DNA of 64,000 nt from Candidatus Methanoperedentaceae archaeon. Its GTDB lineage: Archaea > Halobacteriota > Methanosarcinia > Methanosarcinales > Methanoperedenaceae. The DNA lies in NCBI GenBank assembly GCA_003104905.1, contig PQAS01000042.1:62001-126000 (forward strand), written 5' to 3'. Positions 17,403-26,641 of the stretch are shown here, one piece after another (the first letter of the stretch is position 1; each line of letters begins with the position of its first letter). Both the position numbers and the translations under genes were made by a program. The notes under the pieces are model-generated. The model saw only the letters and a program-made list of their open reading frames with translations, was not told the DNA's origin and did not search any database.

Positions 17403-18284
17403 ATGAATGAAATTGAAGTAACAGGACTCAGGAAGGAATATGGCAGTTTCACTGCTGTTGAGTCCCTGGATTTTAATATCCGAAAAGGCGAGATTTTCGG
17501 TATCGTGGGACCAAATGGCGCAGGAAAGACAACCACCCTTAAAATGTTGAGCGGATTAATTATTCCCACCGGAGGTCGAATAAGAATACAGGGATCGGAT
17601 ATTGGGGAAAATTCACGGGCAATAAAACAGAAACTTGGTTTCCTGCCCGAGGAAAGTCCGTTATATGAAGGTATGACTGCAAATGATTACCTCATGTTTT
17701 TCGCAGAAATATACGGGTTGACAAAGGAAATCGCATCCATCCGGATAAAAGAACTCCTCTGTGCCCTTAAACTTGATGCGAGAGACAAAAAAATTGGCGA
17801 GATGTCAAAGGGGATGCAGCGAAAGGTGGCAATTGCAAGGGCATTAATCAATAATCCCGAATACCTCATCCTGGATGAGATGACCTCAGGTCTTGATCCC
17901 ACAACATCCAGATATCTTTCGGATTTTGTATTGGACCTCAAGAAACAGGGAAAAACCATAATATTTAGTGCGCATAACCTGTACCAGGTTGAAAGCATAT
18001 GCGACCGTGTTCTCATAATGAACCGGGGAAAAGAGGTTTCTATCGGCAGCATGCCCGAAATAAAGAAAATGTGCGGAGCTATTGAATATTCCATCGAGTT
18101 TCGTACAAAGGATGACTTTGATTTTGATGCAATGAAAAATAACGGGAATTTCCTGGCAAAAACAAATAATATTGATGAATTTAACAGAATTACAGGGTGG
18201 GTTGCAAAGCACAACGGAGAAATCATAAATTTAAAGACCGTGGAGACTTCACTTGAAGAAATTTTCCTTAAACTGATGAGTTAA
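17403..18284 (+). CDS. ABC transporter ATP-binding protein
   Basis: The ATPase subunit of an ABC-2 exporter (293 residues). The Walker A is GPNGAGKTT near residues 38-46, the signature is MSKGMQRK and the Walker B is YLILDEMTSGLDP, followed by the H-loop IFSAHN. The C-terminal 80 residues carry the extra domain common in CcmA/NatA-type export ATPases, ending SLEEIFLKLMS. It is divergent from the two permease genes and most likely energises them. Confidence 0.93.
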   Translation: MNEIEVTGLRKEYGSFTAVESLDFNIRKGEIFGIVGPNGAGKTTTLKMLSGLIIPTGGRIRIQGSDIGENSRAIKQKLGFLPEESPLYEGMTANDYLMFFAEIYGLTKEIASIRIKELLCALKLDARDKKIGEMSKGMQRKVAIARALINNPEYLILDEMTSGLDPTTSRYLSDFVLDLKKQGKTIIFSAHNLYQVESICDRVLIMNRGKEVSIGSMPEIKKMCGAIEYSIEFRTKDDFDFDAMKNNGNFLAKTNNIDEFNRITGWVAKHNGEIINLKTVETSLEEIFLKLMS

Positions 18285-18290
18285 AAAAAA

Positions 18291-18974
18291 TCACTTTCGA
18301 GGGATTTTTTCCAGCATTTCGCGTTTTTTCTTAAGGGCAGAGATACTGTAGTGGTAATATCCCCACACAAATAAGGCAGCGGCCAACAGGGATCCAAATA
18401 AATACATTAACATTACCGGAGTATCATTCTGGTGATATCTCACCCTGATCTTTTTATTTTGCGGATTATTCCAGACCAGGATTTCTCTTCCTGATGAATC
18501 CTTTGTAATATTATCGGGTACTGGCTGGACATATCCCAGGAAAATTGTCCCTGCTGTGAAATTTTCCGGTAAAACTACACGTATTGTGCTATTGTCTGTC
18601 GGAAAATATGTAAAATCCTGTCCTCCCGGAATGGTAAAAGCCACAAATCCTGAAAAATTCGAACTGAAATTTAAATGTGCGTAATTTTTTGCCATAATTG
18701 AAATTATTGAAACATTCATGCTGACATTTTTCCCCGAATAGTCTACTGCAACAGGATACCTGAAAGTCTGGATACTGTCTTCTATCCTGTAATCAACCGA
18801 TGCCCTGTCCACAACATTGTATATGGACTGTACTGAAGACAGATTCAGGTAGAAAATTGTAGTATTGGCAAGACCGGGTAGTTCATAACGGGATGGATCA
18901 CCTGTTTTGACAGTAGGGGAAATGCAGCCTTGCAAAAGAACTAAAAGCAAGATAAAGACAAGAACAATTTTCAT
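18291..18974 (-). CDS. Lipoprotein with C-terminal membrane anchor (DUF5803-like)
   Basis: A 227-residue surface protein. The N-terminal signal ends in the lipobox LLQGC, giving a lipidated Cys near residue 17. A beta-rich extracellular domain with many N-x-S/T sites follows, then one membrane helix (about 189-208) and a basic tail ending KKKREMLEKIPRK. The layout matches DUF5803 proteins of archaea as I recall them. It follows the pilin-like gene by 49 bases and may be part of the pilus-like operon, or serve as an assembly factor. Confidence 0.7.
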   Translation of the reverse strand: MKIVLVFILLLVLLQGCISPTVKTGDPSRYELPGLANTTIFYLNLSSVQSIYNVVDRASVDYRIEDSIQTFRYPVAVDYSGKNVSMNVSIISIMAKNYAHLNFSSNFSGFVAFTIPGGQDFTYFPTDNSTIRVVLPENFTAGTIFLGYVQPVPDNITKDSSGREILVWNNPQNKKIRVRYHQNDTPVMLMYLFGSLLAAALFVWGYYHYSISALKKKREMLEKIPRK

Positions 18975-19023
18975 TAATGCAGAACTATATCGATATAGTC
19001 CTTAAAGATTATCCTTTGAAATG

Positions 19024-20373
19024 TTAATTAATGACGAAATTAGCATACAAAATTTGTTGATCCATCCTGTCAATCGTCAAAACATTGGGAGAAGTGATGT
19101 TTGAGAAAAACCGGTAGTAATTCGTCAGGTCAATCTCTCTTGTATTTGTAATATTTTTATTATTAAACTCCATATATGTATTGTATGTAATATTATATGT
19201 TGTATTGTCTGCGATGTGAGGATATCTTTGCTTCACGGATATTATATTTATTGCATTATTATATGATCTCGAAAATTTTATCTCGACCGTCCATATATTA
19301 GTTATATCCGTTACCGAGAATCTCAACCTTATATCATGTTCTTCCTCATCATCACTCTCCTCATGCCCGGTATAGATCGAACGAGCCATTGTAATATCTT
19401 GTATCAGGAATTGGGTAGATTTATTTGCTGCCGGAATATCAAGCCGTCCCTGCCCTTTGTCGAACATATCCTGGCCGTCAGGTCCTGTTGCCCCTCTTGA
19501 ATTCATCAATGAGTTGTCAAAAGTGACCATTCCCGTATACATCTGTTTCTGTAAAGGTTGGTTCTCATTATCCGGTAAATTAAGTTTTTTCACATTATAT
19601 CCCGGGATGTAACTTAATTTTATACAAGAACCGGAAGAATTTCCATAAGAGCACTTTGATCCGTTCTCTATCGTGAAATTTGAGCCTGATGGTCTTGATT
19701 CTTTGGATATATTTTTCCAGATATTCGGGTATCGTGTTTCTATAGTTGCATTCATCGATGAAAATTTTGCCTGGGAAAAACCTTCATTTGATATCGGCTT
19801 TATATCCAGTGACTCGATTTCCATAGATGAACCGGAGGTCGCAAGTCCATTAAGAATAGGGATAAATATGTTATCCGATGAGGTTAAAGATTGGTTATCA
19901 TCTACTAAAAAAACAAATCCATTACTGAACTCTTTCATAATCAAACCATTTTCGTATATAAACCTGGGAGAATCAGATATTCCATCCTGTTCATAGATAA
20001 GTCCCATTGATGTGTAATTTTTCCACTTGATGCCTTTGGTAGTTTCATAACTGATATTTATCCTTAATGGATATGTATAGAGAATCCCGCTTGCCCCCTG
20101 TCCCGGGTTGGAAAGCATAAAGCGCTGCGGATACTTCACTCCCATATGAAAAGTAGTCGTTTTAGGAATATTCTTTCCGGAAACATCTTCCAGGTTTGAG
20201 CGCATGGTTACAAAATCATCATATACCACATCTAATTGCTGTTTTTCCAATTCTTCATTCCATTGGGGGACCTGGCGGGCCTGCATGATGCCGAGGTAAA
20301 GGACCAGGATCAAAAGTATCATCATTGCGCCAACAACTTCCGAAACCGCTTTTTCATCTTTTAAGAACATCAT
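19024..20373 (-). CDS. Archaeal type IV pilin-like protein
   Basis: A 449-residue secreted protein with an archaeal pilin N-terminus: a short charged leader (FLKDEK) before AVSEVVGAMMILLILVLYLG, the usual cleavage region for the PibD/EppA peptidase followed by the hydrophobic filament helix. The remainder is a large beta-rich domain with numerous N-glycosylation sites. It is far longer than a major pilin (100-150 residues), so it could be a minor or tip pilin or a pseudopilin. It sits eight bases behind the tadC/flaJ-like gene. Confidence 0.8.
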   Translation of the reverse strand: MMFLKDEKAVSEVVGAMMILLILVLYLGIMQARQVPQWNEELEKQQLDVVYDDFVTMRSNLEDVSGKNIPKTTTFHMGVKYPQRFMLSNPGQGASGILYTYPLRINISYETTKGIKWKNYTSMGLIYEQDGISDSPRFIYENGLIMKEFSNGFVFLVDDNQSLTSSDNIFIPILNGLATSGSSMEIESLDIKPISNEGFSQAKFSSMNATIETRYPNIWKNISKESRPSGSNFTIENGSKCSYGNSSGSCIKLSYIPGYNVKKLNLPDNENQPLQKQMYTGMVTFDNSLMNSRGATGPDGQDMFDKGQGRLDIPAANKSTQFLIQDITMARSIYTGHEESDDEEEHDIRLRFSVTDITNIWTVEIKFSRSYNNAINIISVKQRYPHIADNTTYNITYNTYMEFNNKNITNTREIDLTNYYRFFSNITSPNVLTIDRMDQQILYANFVIN

Positions 20374-20381
20374 ATTTTCCT

Positions 20382-22232
20382 CTACACGAACAGGACAAAG
20401 AAAAGATAGGCTGTAGTCATCATAATCACTGAATGTTTAAGGCCATCGTATACGCTTTCCCCCATCATCTGCCCCACGATGATGCCTGAAAAGAAACCCT
20501 GTATCACAGATGCATGCATGAATAAAAGAGTATATTCAACCTTCTGGGCATTTATCATGAGCATTCCCGAAGCTTCCGGGGAACTCACATTCGGTATCTT
20601 TGGAAGGAACATCACAGCAAATACGTATAATACCAGCAGGAATACTGCAAACGACATATATACGACAATAAGGTAAGAGAACAGGACGGTAAACTTCTGC
20701 TTCTTGAGCTTATCAGCAAGCGTTGCTTCATTTGCCGCAACCCTGAGTGTTTCTTTAATATTTCCCGTGGACTCACTGGCCTTTGTGATCAGGGTGATGA
20801 TCCTTGAAATAGAAATTGTCCTGACCCTTCGTTCGAATTTTGTCAGCGCGCCAAGGACGCTATTGCTCCAGACAATATCTTTATACATGAGTTTCACTTC
20901 CGTGCTTAAAACACCAAGGTTTATTTTGGTAATTGATTTTATGGCATCAGAAAGCGGCATACCGACATCGTTTATGGCAGCCATCCGCCTTAAGAAAACA
21001 GGTACCGAGTCTTCAATTGCTTTAATATGCCGTGTCTGTTTTTCATAAAATAACAGGAATGGTACAAGCAGGATCAGTACACTTATTATTATGGAGTCAT
21101 CCAGTACATCAACTGTTATCTTTTGTGTGTAAATGGATAAGACAAAATAAACAAACGCCAGAGGAATTGTGACATAGAACACTTTTGCCGGATCCGCAAA
21201 AAATATTTTCAAAGGATTTTTTCGAGTCTCTATCACGCTTGTCCACCTCAAAGACCTGAGAAGTTTGCGTATCAGTCTCTCGTCATCATTTGAAAAAGTT
21301 GTTTTTACATCGTCGTAATGCCTTATTTTTCTGGAAACTGAATATATTTTGACAAGTTTGGAATCGCTGCCAAGGGAAACTACGCTTAGAAGAAGGCTAA
21401 ATGCAACAGCGCTTAATGGAATTACCGCATATATGAGAACCTTGAGTATTAGCAGATTTCCCGGACCCATAAGGCCCATGACTATGACAATCGTTATCAA
21501 GAAAAGGGGTCCGGCGACGAAAACAGTTATATATGTCTCGGCAAGCATACCCAGCATCTCAAGATACATGTTCTGGTCCGCCTCTGCCGCACTCTGGTAA
21601 TGGGACACCATATTCCCGAAGAACGTATCAAGGTCACCGCTTGTTTCTGCAACATTGATGAGATTATCTAAAAAATCCCTGAACTTCTCGGATTGGGTAT
21701 TGGTGGCGGCATTTTTTAGTGATGTTATTATATCATTGCCGTGTATTTCGGTATCCATGACAATGTATTCGATCTCTTCCGCAAATTCGCCATAAATGTT
21801 GCTATGCCGGCTTAAAGACTTGAATATTGAAATAAGACTCAAACCCCCTTTGCTCATTGCATGCATATATGCAACACCGTGGGGAAGCGTAAGGTCTATC
21901 TTGCTTTTTCTTACTTTTGCTACCAGTCCGGGATATGCAATAATAAGATAATAGCAGATTATTGCCATGAACGCTGAAATGAATATAATTGTCAATGCAG
22001 TGATAATAAGATTTGAATATAAGATACCCCCAAAATATGCAATTAACAGGCCGGAAAAAATGCCAATAAATCCGGTTATTATGGAATAAAGATATGCACT
22101 GCTCACATATATATCCCAGGGCATTACGATATGCCCCTGTTTGATCGATGACCTGACGGAAGAATACTTCTCTTTATTTCTTCGTACAAAATTCCCGCAA
22201 ATGGCAAAAGCCAGTTTATTTAATCTGTTCAT
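20382..22232 (-). CDS. Type II/IV secretion membrane platform protein (TadC/FlaJ/GspF family)
   Basis: A 616-residue integral membrane protein carrying two GspF-type cytoplasmic helical domains, each with helices of the type 'AYMHAMSKGGLSLISIFKSL' and 'RRMAAINDVGMPLSDAI', and about eight membrane helices. It anchors the pilus base and interacts with the assembly ATPase. Its start codon overlaps the ATPase stop codon (ATGA at 22229-22232). The duplicated layout matches archaeal pilus and archaellum platform proteins. Confidence 0.9.
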   Translation of the reverse strand: MNRLNKLAFAICGNFVRRNKEKYSSVRSSIKQGHIVMPWDIYVSSAYLYSIITGFIGIFSGLLIAYFGGILYSNLIITALTIIFISAFMAIICYYLIIAYPGLVAKVRKSKIDLTLPHGVAYMHAMSKGGLSLISIFKSLSRHSNIYGEFAEEIEYIVMDTEIHGNDIITSLKNAATNTQSEKFRDFLDNLINVAETSGDLDTFFGNMVSHYQSAAEADQNMYLEMLGMLAETYITVFVAGPLFLITIVIVMGLMGPGNLLILKVLIYAVIPLSAVAFSLLLSVVSLGSDSKLVKIYSVSRKIRHYDDVKTTFSNDDERLIRKLLRSLRWTSVIETRKNPLKIFFADPAKVFYVTIPLAFVYFVLSIYTQKITVDVLDDSIIISVLILLVPFLLFYEKQTRHIKAIEDSVPVFLRRMAAINDVGMPLSDAIKSITKINLGVLSTEVKLMYKDIVWSNSVLGALTKFERRVRTISISRIITLITKASESTGNIKETLRVAANEATLADKLKKQKFTVLFSYLIVVYMSFAVFLLVLYVFAVMFLPKIPNVSSPEASGMLMINAQKVEYTLLFMHASVIQGFFSGIIVGQMMGESVYDGLKHSVIMMTTAYLFFVLFV

Positions 22233-23836
22233 ATATTCCTGATAAATTTCATGGTTTTTCCGGCATCTGCATAATAGCTGCGGATAAGAGCAACGATTTC
22301 ATACTCATCCATTTCTTTTTCAGCCATATATTCAAGGACTTTCTTCCTGTTCTCAAGTTCCGTGTTCAACTGTTTTTCATCCCAGTTACGACTGACCATG
22401 ATATCCTCAAGAACGAAGGATTTCCCGCTATTCCTGAAAATATCATTTTTCGGATCCCAGGTATAGAGTTCATTGAACCTGAGGTCCTGGGTCTTAGGAT
22501 CAATTCCTATGAATTCCACTATGCTGTCAAGGCGCCGTACTCTTTTATCACCGCGAATGATCATCTTCTGGATACAAAGGATATCCAGCGCCTGGATCAT
22601 TACACGGGGAATATTTATCGGGTCGCCTTCAAGCCGGCTGATAACCGTATCTACAGAATCGGCATGCATGGTCGAATACGTGGTATGGCCTGTATTTATT
22701 GCCTGGAACAGTGTCATGGCTTCTTTTCCCCTGATCTCCCCCACAATAATATATTCAGGACGCTGCCGAAGCGCCTGGCGCAAGAGTTCATACATATCAA
22801 TATCGCAGACAGTGTCTGCCTTTGTAAATGATTCACGCGTGACGCTTCCGATCCAGTTGGTATGGTGCAGCATGAGTTCATGCGTATCTTCGATACTGAC
22901 AATCTTGGCAACAGGAGGAATAAACAGGGAAACAGAATTCAACGATGATGTTTTCCCGGCTGCTGTGGCACCTGCAAATATCATGCTCTTGCTATTTTCA
23001 ACAGCAAGCCACAGATAAGCAAGTATTTCAGACGAATAAGTGCCATTAAGGATAAGATCAGCAGGCGTAAAGGCGTGTTCACGGAATTTCCTTATAGTAA
23101 ATGAGCTTCCCCTGAATGTAACTTCTTTTCCAAGCGAAGCATTAAGTCGAGAGCCATCAGGGAGCGTGCTGTTGACCAGGGGTTCTCCGATTGATATCTG
23201 CTTGCCGCATCTTTGTGTGAGCTTAACTACGAACGAATCGAGCCTGTTTGCTTCGAATGAAATATTGGTCTTAAGATTATGGTATTTCCTGTGATACACA
23301 AATATCGGGATATCCGAGCCGTCACATGATATATCTTCTATGTTCGGATCTTTCATGAGGGTATCCAGCCTCTCATAACCGATATAATCCCTTTTGATAT
23401 AGTAGAGGATCTTATAGATAGCTTTTGGATCTATTTCTATTGAATAACTGTCAATCAGCTCAATCGTTTTATTTTCAATGATCTCCTCTTTTGTCTGGCT
23501 TGAGGTTTCATAAATAGTAAGAGTATCAAGAATATTCTCATAGACCGTCTCAAGCACCATTCTTTCAAATGCAGTAAGCTGCGGCTCTACTACATGGTAT
23601 TGGTATTCATTTTTCTCTTCATTAAAAAGAATTGAAATAAATGCATAAGGTTCATTGACCCAGTACATGTCTTTTTGGACAAAACCTTCTGCTCCCCCAA
23701 AATCAACCATATTTCCGAATTTTTCCCTTGAATACGGCTCAAGCTTTAGTTTTTCCCTTGTGAGAATATGGAGATAACTCTTCAAATCATTAAATTCTTC
23801 TTCAATTTTTTCTTTGAGACCTTTTTTGGATTCCAT
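22229..23836 (-). CDS. Type II/IV secretion system ATPase (GspE/VirB11/FlaI family)
   Basis: A 535-residue assembly motor for the pilus-like apparatus. Walker A is GATAAGKTS in the C-terminal half (about residue 287), followed by the Asp box SIEDTHELMLHH, the Walker B-like YIIVGEIRGKEAMTLFQA and the His box TGHTTYSTMHADS. The N-terminal 200 residues form the membrane-platform-binding part. It is the first gene of the leftward operon and is divergent from the KaiC-like pair at 23962. No archaellin, FlaG/F or chemotaxis gene is nearby, so a pilus or secretion role is more likely than motility. Confidence 0.93.
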   Translation of the reverse strand: MESKKGLKEKIEEEFNDLKSYLHILTREKLKLEPYSREKFGNMVDFGGAEGFVQKDMYWVNEPYAFISILFNEEKNEYQYHVVEPQLTAFERMVLETVYENILDTLTIYETSSQTKEEIIENKTIELIDSYSIEIDPKAIYKILYYIKRDYIGYERLDTLMKDPNIEDISCDGSDIPIFVYHRKYHNLKTNISFEANRLDSFVVKLTQRCGKQISIGEPLVNSTLPDGSRLNASLGKEVTFRGSSFTIRKFREHAFTPADLILNGTYSSEILAYLWLAVENSKSMIFAGATAAGKTSSLNSVSLFIPPVAKIVSIEDTHELMLHHTNWIGSVTRESFTKADTVCDIDMYELLRQALRQRPEYIIVGEIRGKEAMTLFQAINTGHTTYSTMHADSVDTVISRLEGDPINIPRVMIQALDILCIQKMIIRGDKRVRRLDSIVEFIGIDPKTQDLRFNELYTWDPKNDIFRNSGKSFVLEDIMVSRNWDEKQLNTELENRKKVLEYMAEKEMDEYEIVALIRSYYADAGKTMKFIRNI

Positions 23837-23961
23837 TTTATTATCAGCCCTGTGAAGAGCAATATATTATTAAATATTCATTATCATTATTATCACGATA
23901 ATTTCATATACTTTTCGCTTCATTAATAATATGCATTTAAAATATTGAGGACGAAAATTTC

Positions 23962-24780
23962 ATGGACTTAAAGAAGAATTCTACAGGAATAGATTCACTT
24001 GACCCTGTGCTGCAGGGTGGTTTTCCTTCGGGCTCCCTTGTGTTATTGCTGGGAGAAATAGGCGCAGGAGAGTTCGAATTTGCGATCTCATCCATCGCGC
24101 GGCTGCTTAACAGGCCAAAGACTGATAATACATTCCCAGGTAAGGTGTATTATGTCTCGTTGACTCGTGGAAAAGATGATGTTATGAAAGAGATTGCATT
24201 CTCGTTTCCTGAATTCTACAATATGATAAAGGATCGCCTTGAATTCAAGGATTTTTCAGAGGCTTTTTTCGCAAGATCTGTTATTCCTATTAACTGGCGT
24301 TCATCTTCCCGGACCGAACTCTCATTTGATTCCCTGAAGTGGGATGAGGATGAAGAAAACCTTGTTGTCGCACTCATTGATTATCTTGATAAGAATGCTA
24401 AAGGGAACATAGTAATAATAGATTCTTTAACGGTACTCGCCCAGCATTGTCTGGAAAGGATGGAATGGAAAGACCTGGTCCTTTTCCTGCGCGGGCTTCA
24501 AAAAGCTTCAAAAAAATGGGATGGACTTGTGTATGCCATGTTAAGCGAAGGGATATTCGAGAGGAACAAACAGATAGAGATCCAGGATTGCATGGACGGG
24601 GTGATAGTTTTCGAATGGGATAAACAGGGGATTTCACAAAGGCAGCGTATAATGTATATGAATAAATTCAGGGGACTTCTCCCGGCTCTGGATCAGGATA
24701 ATATTGTAAATTTTGAGACACAGATAAGTTCGCAAAAAGGTTTCGAAGTTTCAAATGTAAAAAGGGTAAGAGGAAGATAA
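23962..24780 (+). CDS. RAD55/KaiC-like ATPase homologue with degenerate P-loop
   Basis: A 272-residue RecA-fold protein of the archaeal RAD55/KaiC group. The position of Walker A reads GEIGAGEFEF at residues 31-40; the catalytic Lys and Thr/Ser are replaced (Glu-Phe), so ATP hydrolysis and probably binding are impaired. The Walker B strand IVIIDSLTVLAQHC is retained. Its stop codon overlaps the start of a second, intact KaiC-like gene (TAATG). FlaH, the KaiC-like regulator of the archaellum motor, offers a precedent for a partner of the divergent pilus ATPase. Confidence 0.8.
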   Translation: MDLKKNSTGIDSLDPVLQGGFPSGSLVLLLGEIGAGEFEFAISSIARLLNRPKTDNTFPGKVYYVSLTRGKDDVMKEIAFSFPEFYNMIKDRLEFKDFSEAFFARSVIPINWRSSSRTELSFDSLKWDEDEENLVVALIDYLDKNAKGNIVIIDSLTVLAQHCLERMEWKDLVLFLRGLQKASKKWDGLVYAMLSEGIFERNKQIEIQDCMDGVIVFEWDKQGISQRQRIMYMNKFRGLLPALDQDNIVNFETQISSQKGFEVSNVKRVRGR

Positions 24781-25478
24781 TGGATTCACTTAATACAGGT
24801 ATAACAGGACTTGATGAAATGCTCAATGGAGGTATCCCGAAAGAACATATTGTTGCAGTTCTTGGTTCACCGGGTACAGGAAAATCCACATTCGCTTTGC
24901 AATTCATACATGCAGGACTCCTGAAGGATGAGAATTGCATATACCTTAGCCTTGAGGAAAGTGAGGATACGATCGTTAAAACCGCTTCTATTTTTGGCTG
25001 GGACCTTAAGCCATACATTACCAATAAAAAATTGGTCTTGATACGTTTAAGCGCCATGAACATAAAAATAACAGCCAATCGGGTTGAAAATGACCTGCCA
25101 AAACTTTTTGAGTCATTCGGCGTGAAAAGACTTGTTATTGACCCGATCACTTTGTATGAAATGCTGTATGAAAATGAATCGGAGCGCCGGGAACACCTCT
25201 TTAATTTCGCAGAGAAGATAAGAGAACACGGCATAACGGTAGTCATGACATCAGAAACAAACAATAGTAATGCGTATAATTCAAAATTCGGGCTTATAGA
25301 ATACATAGCTGATGGTGTCATCGTATTACGACAGGTAAGACAGACCGAACTTCGGGCCGTGACAACAGTGATCGAAATCTCCAAAATGAGGCGCATTGAC
25401 CATTCCAGGGACATTAAACCTTATGTTATTTCAAAAAATGGGATAATAGTACACTCTGAGGCTGAAGTATTCTCTTAA
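24780..25478 (+). CDS. KaiC/RAD55-like ATPase
   Basis: A 232-residue single KaiC domain with an intact Walker A (GSPGTGKST at residues 29-37), the conserved YLSLEESEDTIVKTA helix and a Walker B strand RLVIDPITLYEML. The C-terminus VIEISKMRRIDHS is typical of the archaeal RAD55-like group. It is translationally coupled to the degenerate homologue upstream; a heteromer of an active and an inactive subunit is plausible. Placement opposite a pilus locus suggests, but does not prove, a FlaH-like regulatory role. Confidence 0.88.
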   Translation: MDSLNTGITGLDEMLNGGIPKEHIVAVLGSPGTGKSTFALQFIHAGLLKDENCIYLSLEESEDTIVKTASIFGWDLKPYITNKKLVLIRLSAMNIKITANRVENDLPKLFESFGVKRLVIDPITLYEMLYENESERREHLFNFAEKIREHGITVVMTSETNNSNAYNSKFGLIEYIADGVIVLRQVRQTELRAVTTVIEISKMRRIDHSRDIKPYVISKNGIIVHSEAEVFS

Positions 25479-25487
25479 GATTTAACA

Positions 25488-25500
25488 GAAGCTTTTTTTA
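25488..25500 (+). terminator. Oligo-T terminator after the KaiC-like pair
   Basis: GAAGCTTTTTTTA follows the KaiC-like gene by about ten bases. Confidence 0.5.
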
Positions 25501-25559
25501 TGTAAATTGTCTGACCACCATCATTTCCTAATTTATTCGGTGTAATCATGGCCAGGCAC

Positions 25560-25660
25560 GAAAATCAACCATAGAGAACACAGAGAGGAGAGTTTTTTTT
25601 CATGCTCATTTATGAACCAGTTCATAGCCGACTCTGTGGTTTTCATATCTTTTACCCAGA
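25560..25660. repeat. CACAGAGAACACAGAG-type dispersed repeat
   Basis: The gap before moaA contains AACCATAGAGAACACAGAG and, about 65 bases on, its partial reverse complement CTCTGTGGTT. The motif 'AACCACAGAGAACACAGAG' is a well-known dispersed intergenic sequence in unrelated prokaryotic genomes, often mistranslated as small ORFs. A 61-codon minus-strand ORF here (to 25533) has no independent support. The remaining part of this 254-base gap holds the moaA promoter, with ACAATATTTAATC around 25681-25693. Confidence 0.4.
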
Positions 25661-25732
25661 CAAATTTGGAAAATTTTTGCACAATATTTAATCTTGGCTG
25701 GAATATAGGAGAATGCACACACTATTCGAATC

Positions 25733-26641
25733 ATGACTTCTGATATGCAATTAACTGATACCTATGGAAGAACCATAAAGAGCCTGCGAATTTCTATCAC
25801 AAATCGCTGCAACCTGAAATGCATTTATTGCCATCGTGAAGGGGAGATACGACATACAAATAATGAGATGAGCATTGATACCATAGCCAATATCGTGAAG
25901 GCTTCCAGGAAGTTTGGTGTCAATAAGGTGAAATTTTCCGGGGGTGAACCTTTGATGCGAAACGATTTTGAAAGAATTATCAAAGCTCTTCCGGAATTAA
26001 AGGATATTTCAGCTACGACGAACGGGACATCGCTTGCACAAAGAGCACATGATCTTGCCCGGAGTGGACTTAACAGGATAAACATAAGTCTCCCGTCACT
26101 TACTCCTGAAAAATACAGGAAAGTGACTGGCGGTGACGTGAACATTGTATTTGATGGAATAGACGCAGCAGTAGCATCCGGCTTGATACCGGTAAAATTG
26201 AACATGGTGCTCATGAAAGGATTAAATGCGGATGAAATTCCTGCAATGATGGATTTTATTAAAAAGTATGATGGAAAGGTCATCCTCCAGCTAATTGAAT
26301 TGATGAATTTCCAGCAGACAGCCCGGTATCAGGTGAATATCGATGAAGTGGAAAAATTCCTGGAAAAAAGGGCAGATGGCATTGAAGAGCGATCAATGCA
26401 CAGGAGAAGGAAATACCATATAGATGGTATTGAGGTTGAACTTGTCCGACCCATAGACAATTCACATTTCTGCGCAAATTGCAACAGGCTCAGGGTGACT
26501 TCGGATGGAAAGCTAAAGCCCTGTCTTTTAAGGAATGATAATCTTGTGGATGTCAATAACAAAGAGCCCGTGGAAATCGAGGAATTAATGAAACTTGCCA
26601 TGGAAAAAAGAGAACCCTTCTATAAAGATGCCATGTTATAA
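25733..26641 (+). CDS. moaA: GTP 3',8-cyclase (molybdenum cofactor biosynthesis)
   Basis: The first enzyme of molybdopterin/tungstopterin synthesis: a radical SAM protein that converts GTP to 3',8-cyclo-GTP. The N-terminal cluster motif is CNLKCIYC (Cys26, 30, 33), the FSGGEPLMRNDF motif follows, and the second [4Fe-4S] site is CANCNRLRVTSDGKLKPC in the C-terminal domain. At 302 residues it is a normal archaeal length. A seven-codon ORF starting at 25713 ends in a TGA that overlaps the moaA ATG; it might be a leader. Its product would serve Mo/W enzymes such as formylmethanofuran dehydrogenase or nitrate reductase. Confidence 0.95.
   Translation: MTSDMQLTDTYGRTIKSLRISITNRCNLKCIYCHREGEIRHTNNEMSIDTIANIVKASRKFGVNKVKFSGGEPLMRNDFERIIKALPELKDISATTNGTSLAQRAHDLARSGLNRINISLPSLTPEKYRKVTGGDVNIVFDGIDAAVASGLIPVKLNMVLMKGLNADEIPAMMDFIKKYDGKVILQLIELMNFQQTARYQVNIDEVEKFLEKRADGIEERSMHRRRKYHIDGIEVELVRPIDNSHFCANCNRLRVTSDGKLKPCLLRNDNLVDVNNKEPVEIEELMKLAMEKREPFYKDAML

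Noticed and set aside
25533-25718. 61-codon minus-strand ORF before moaA
   Set aside because: It is largely a translation of the dispersed CACAGAGAACACAGAG repeat and lacks conserved protein features.
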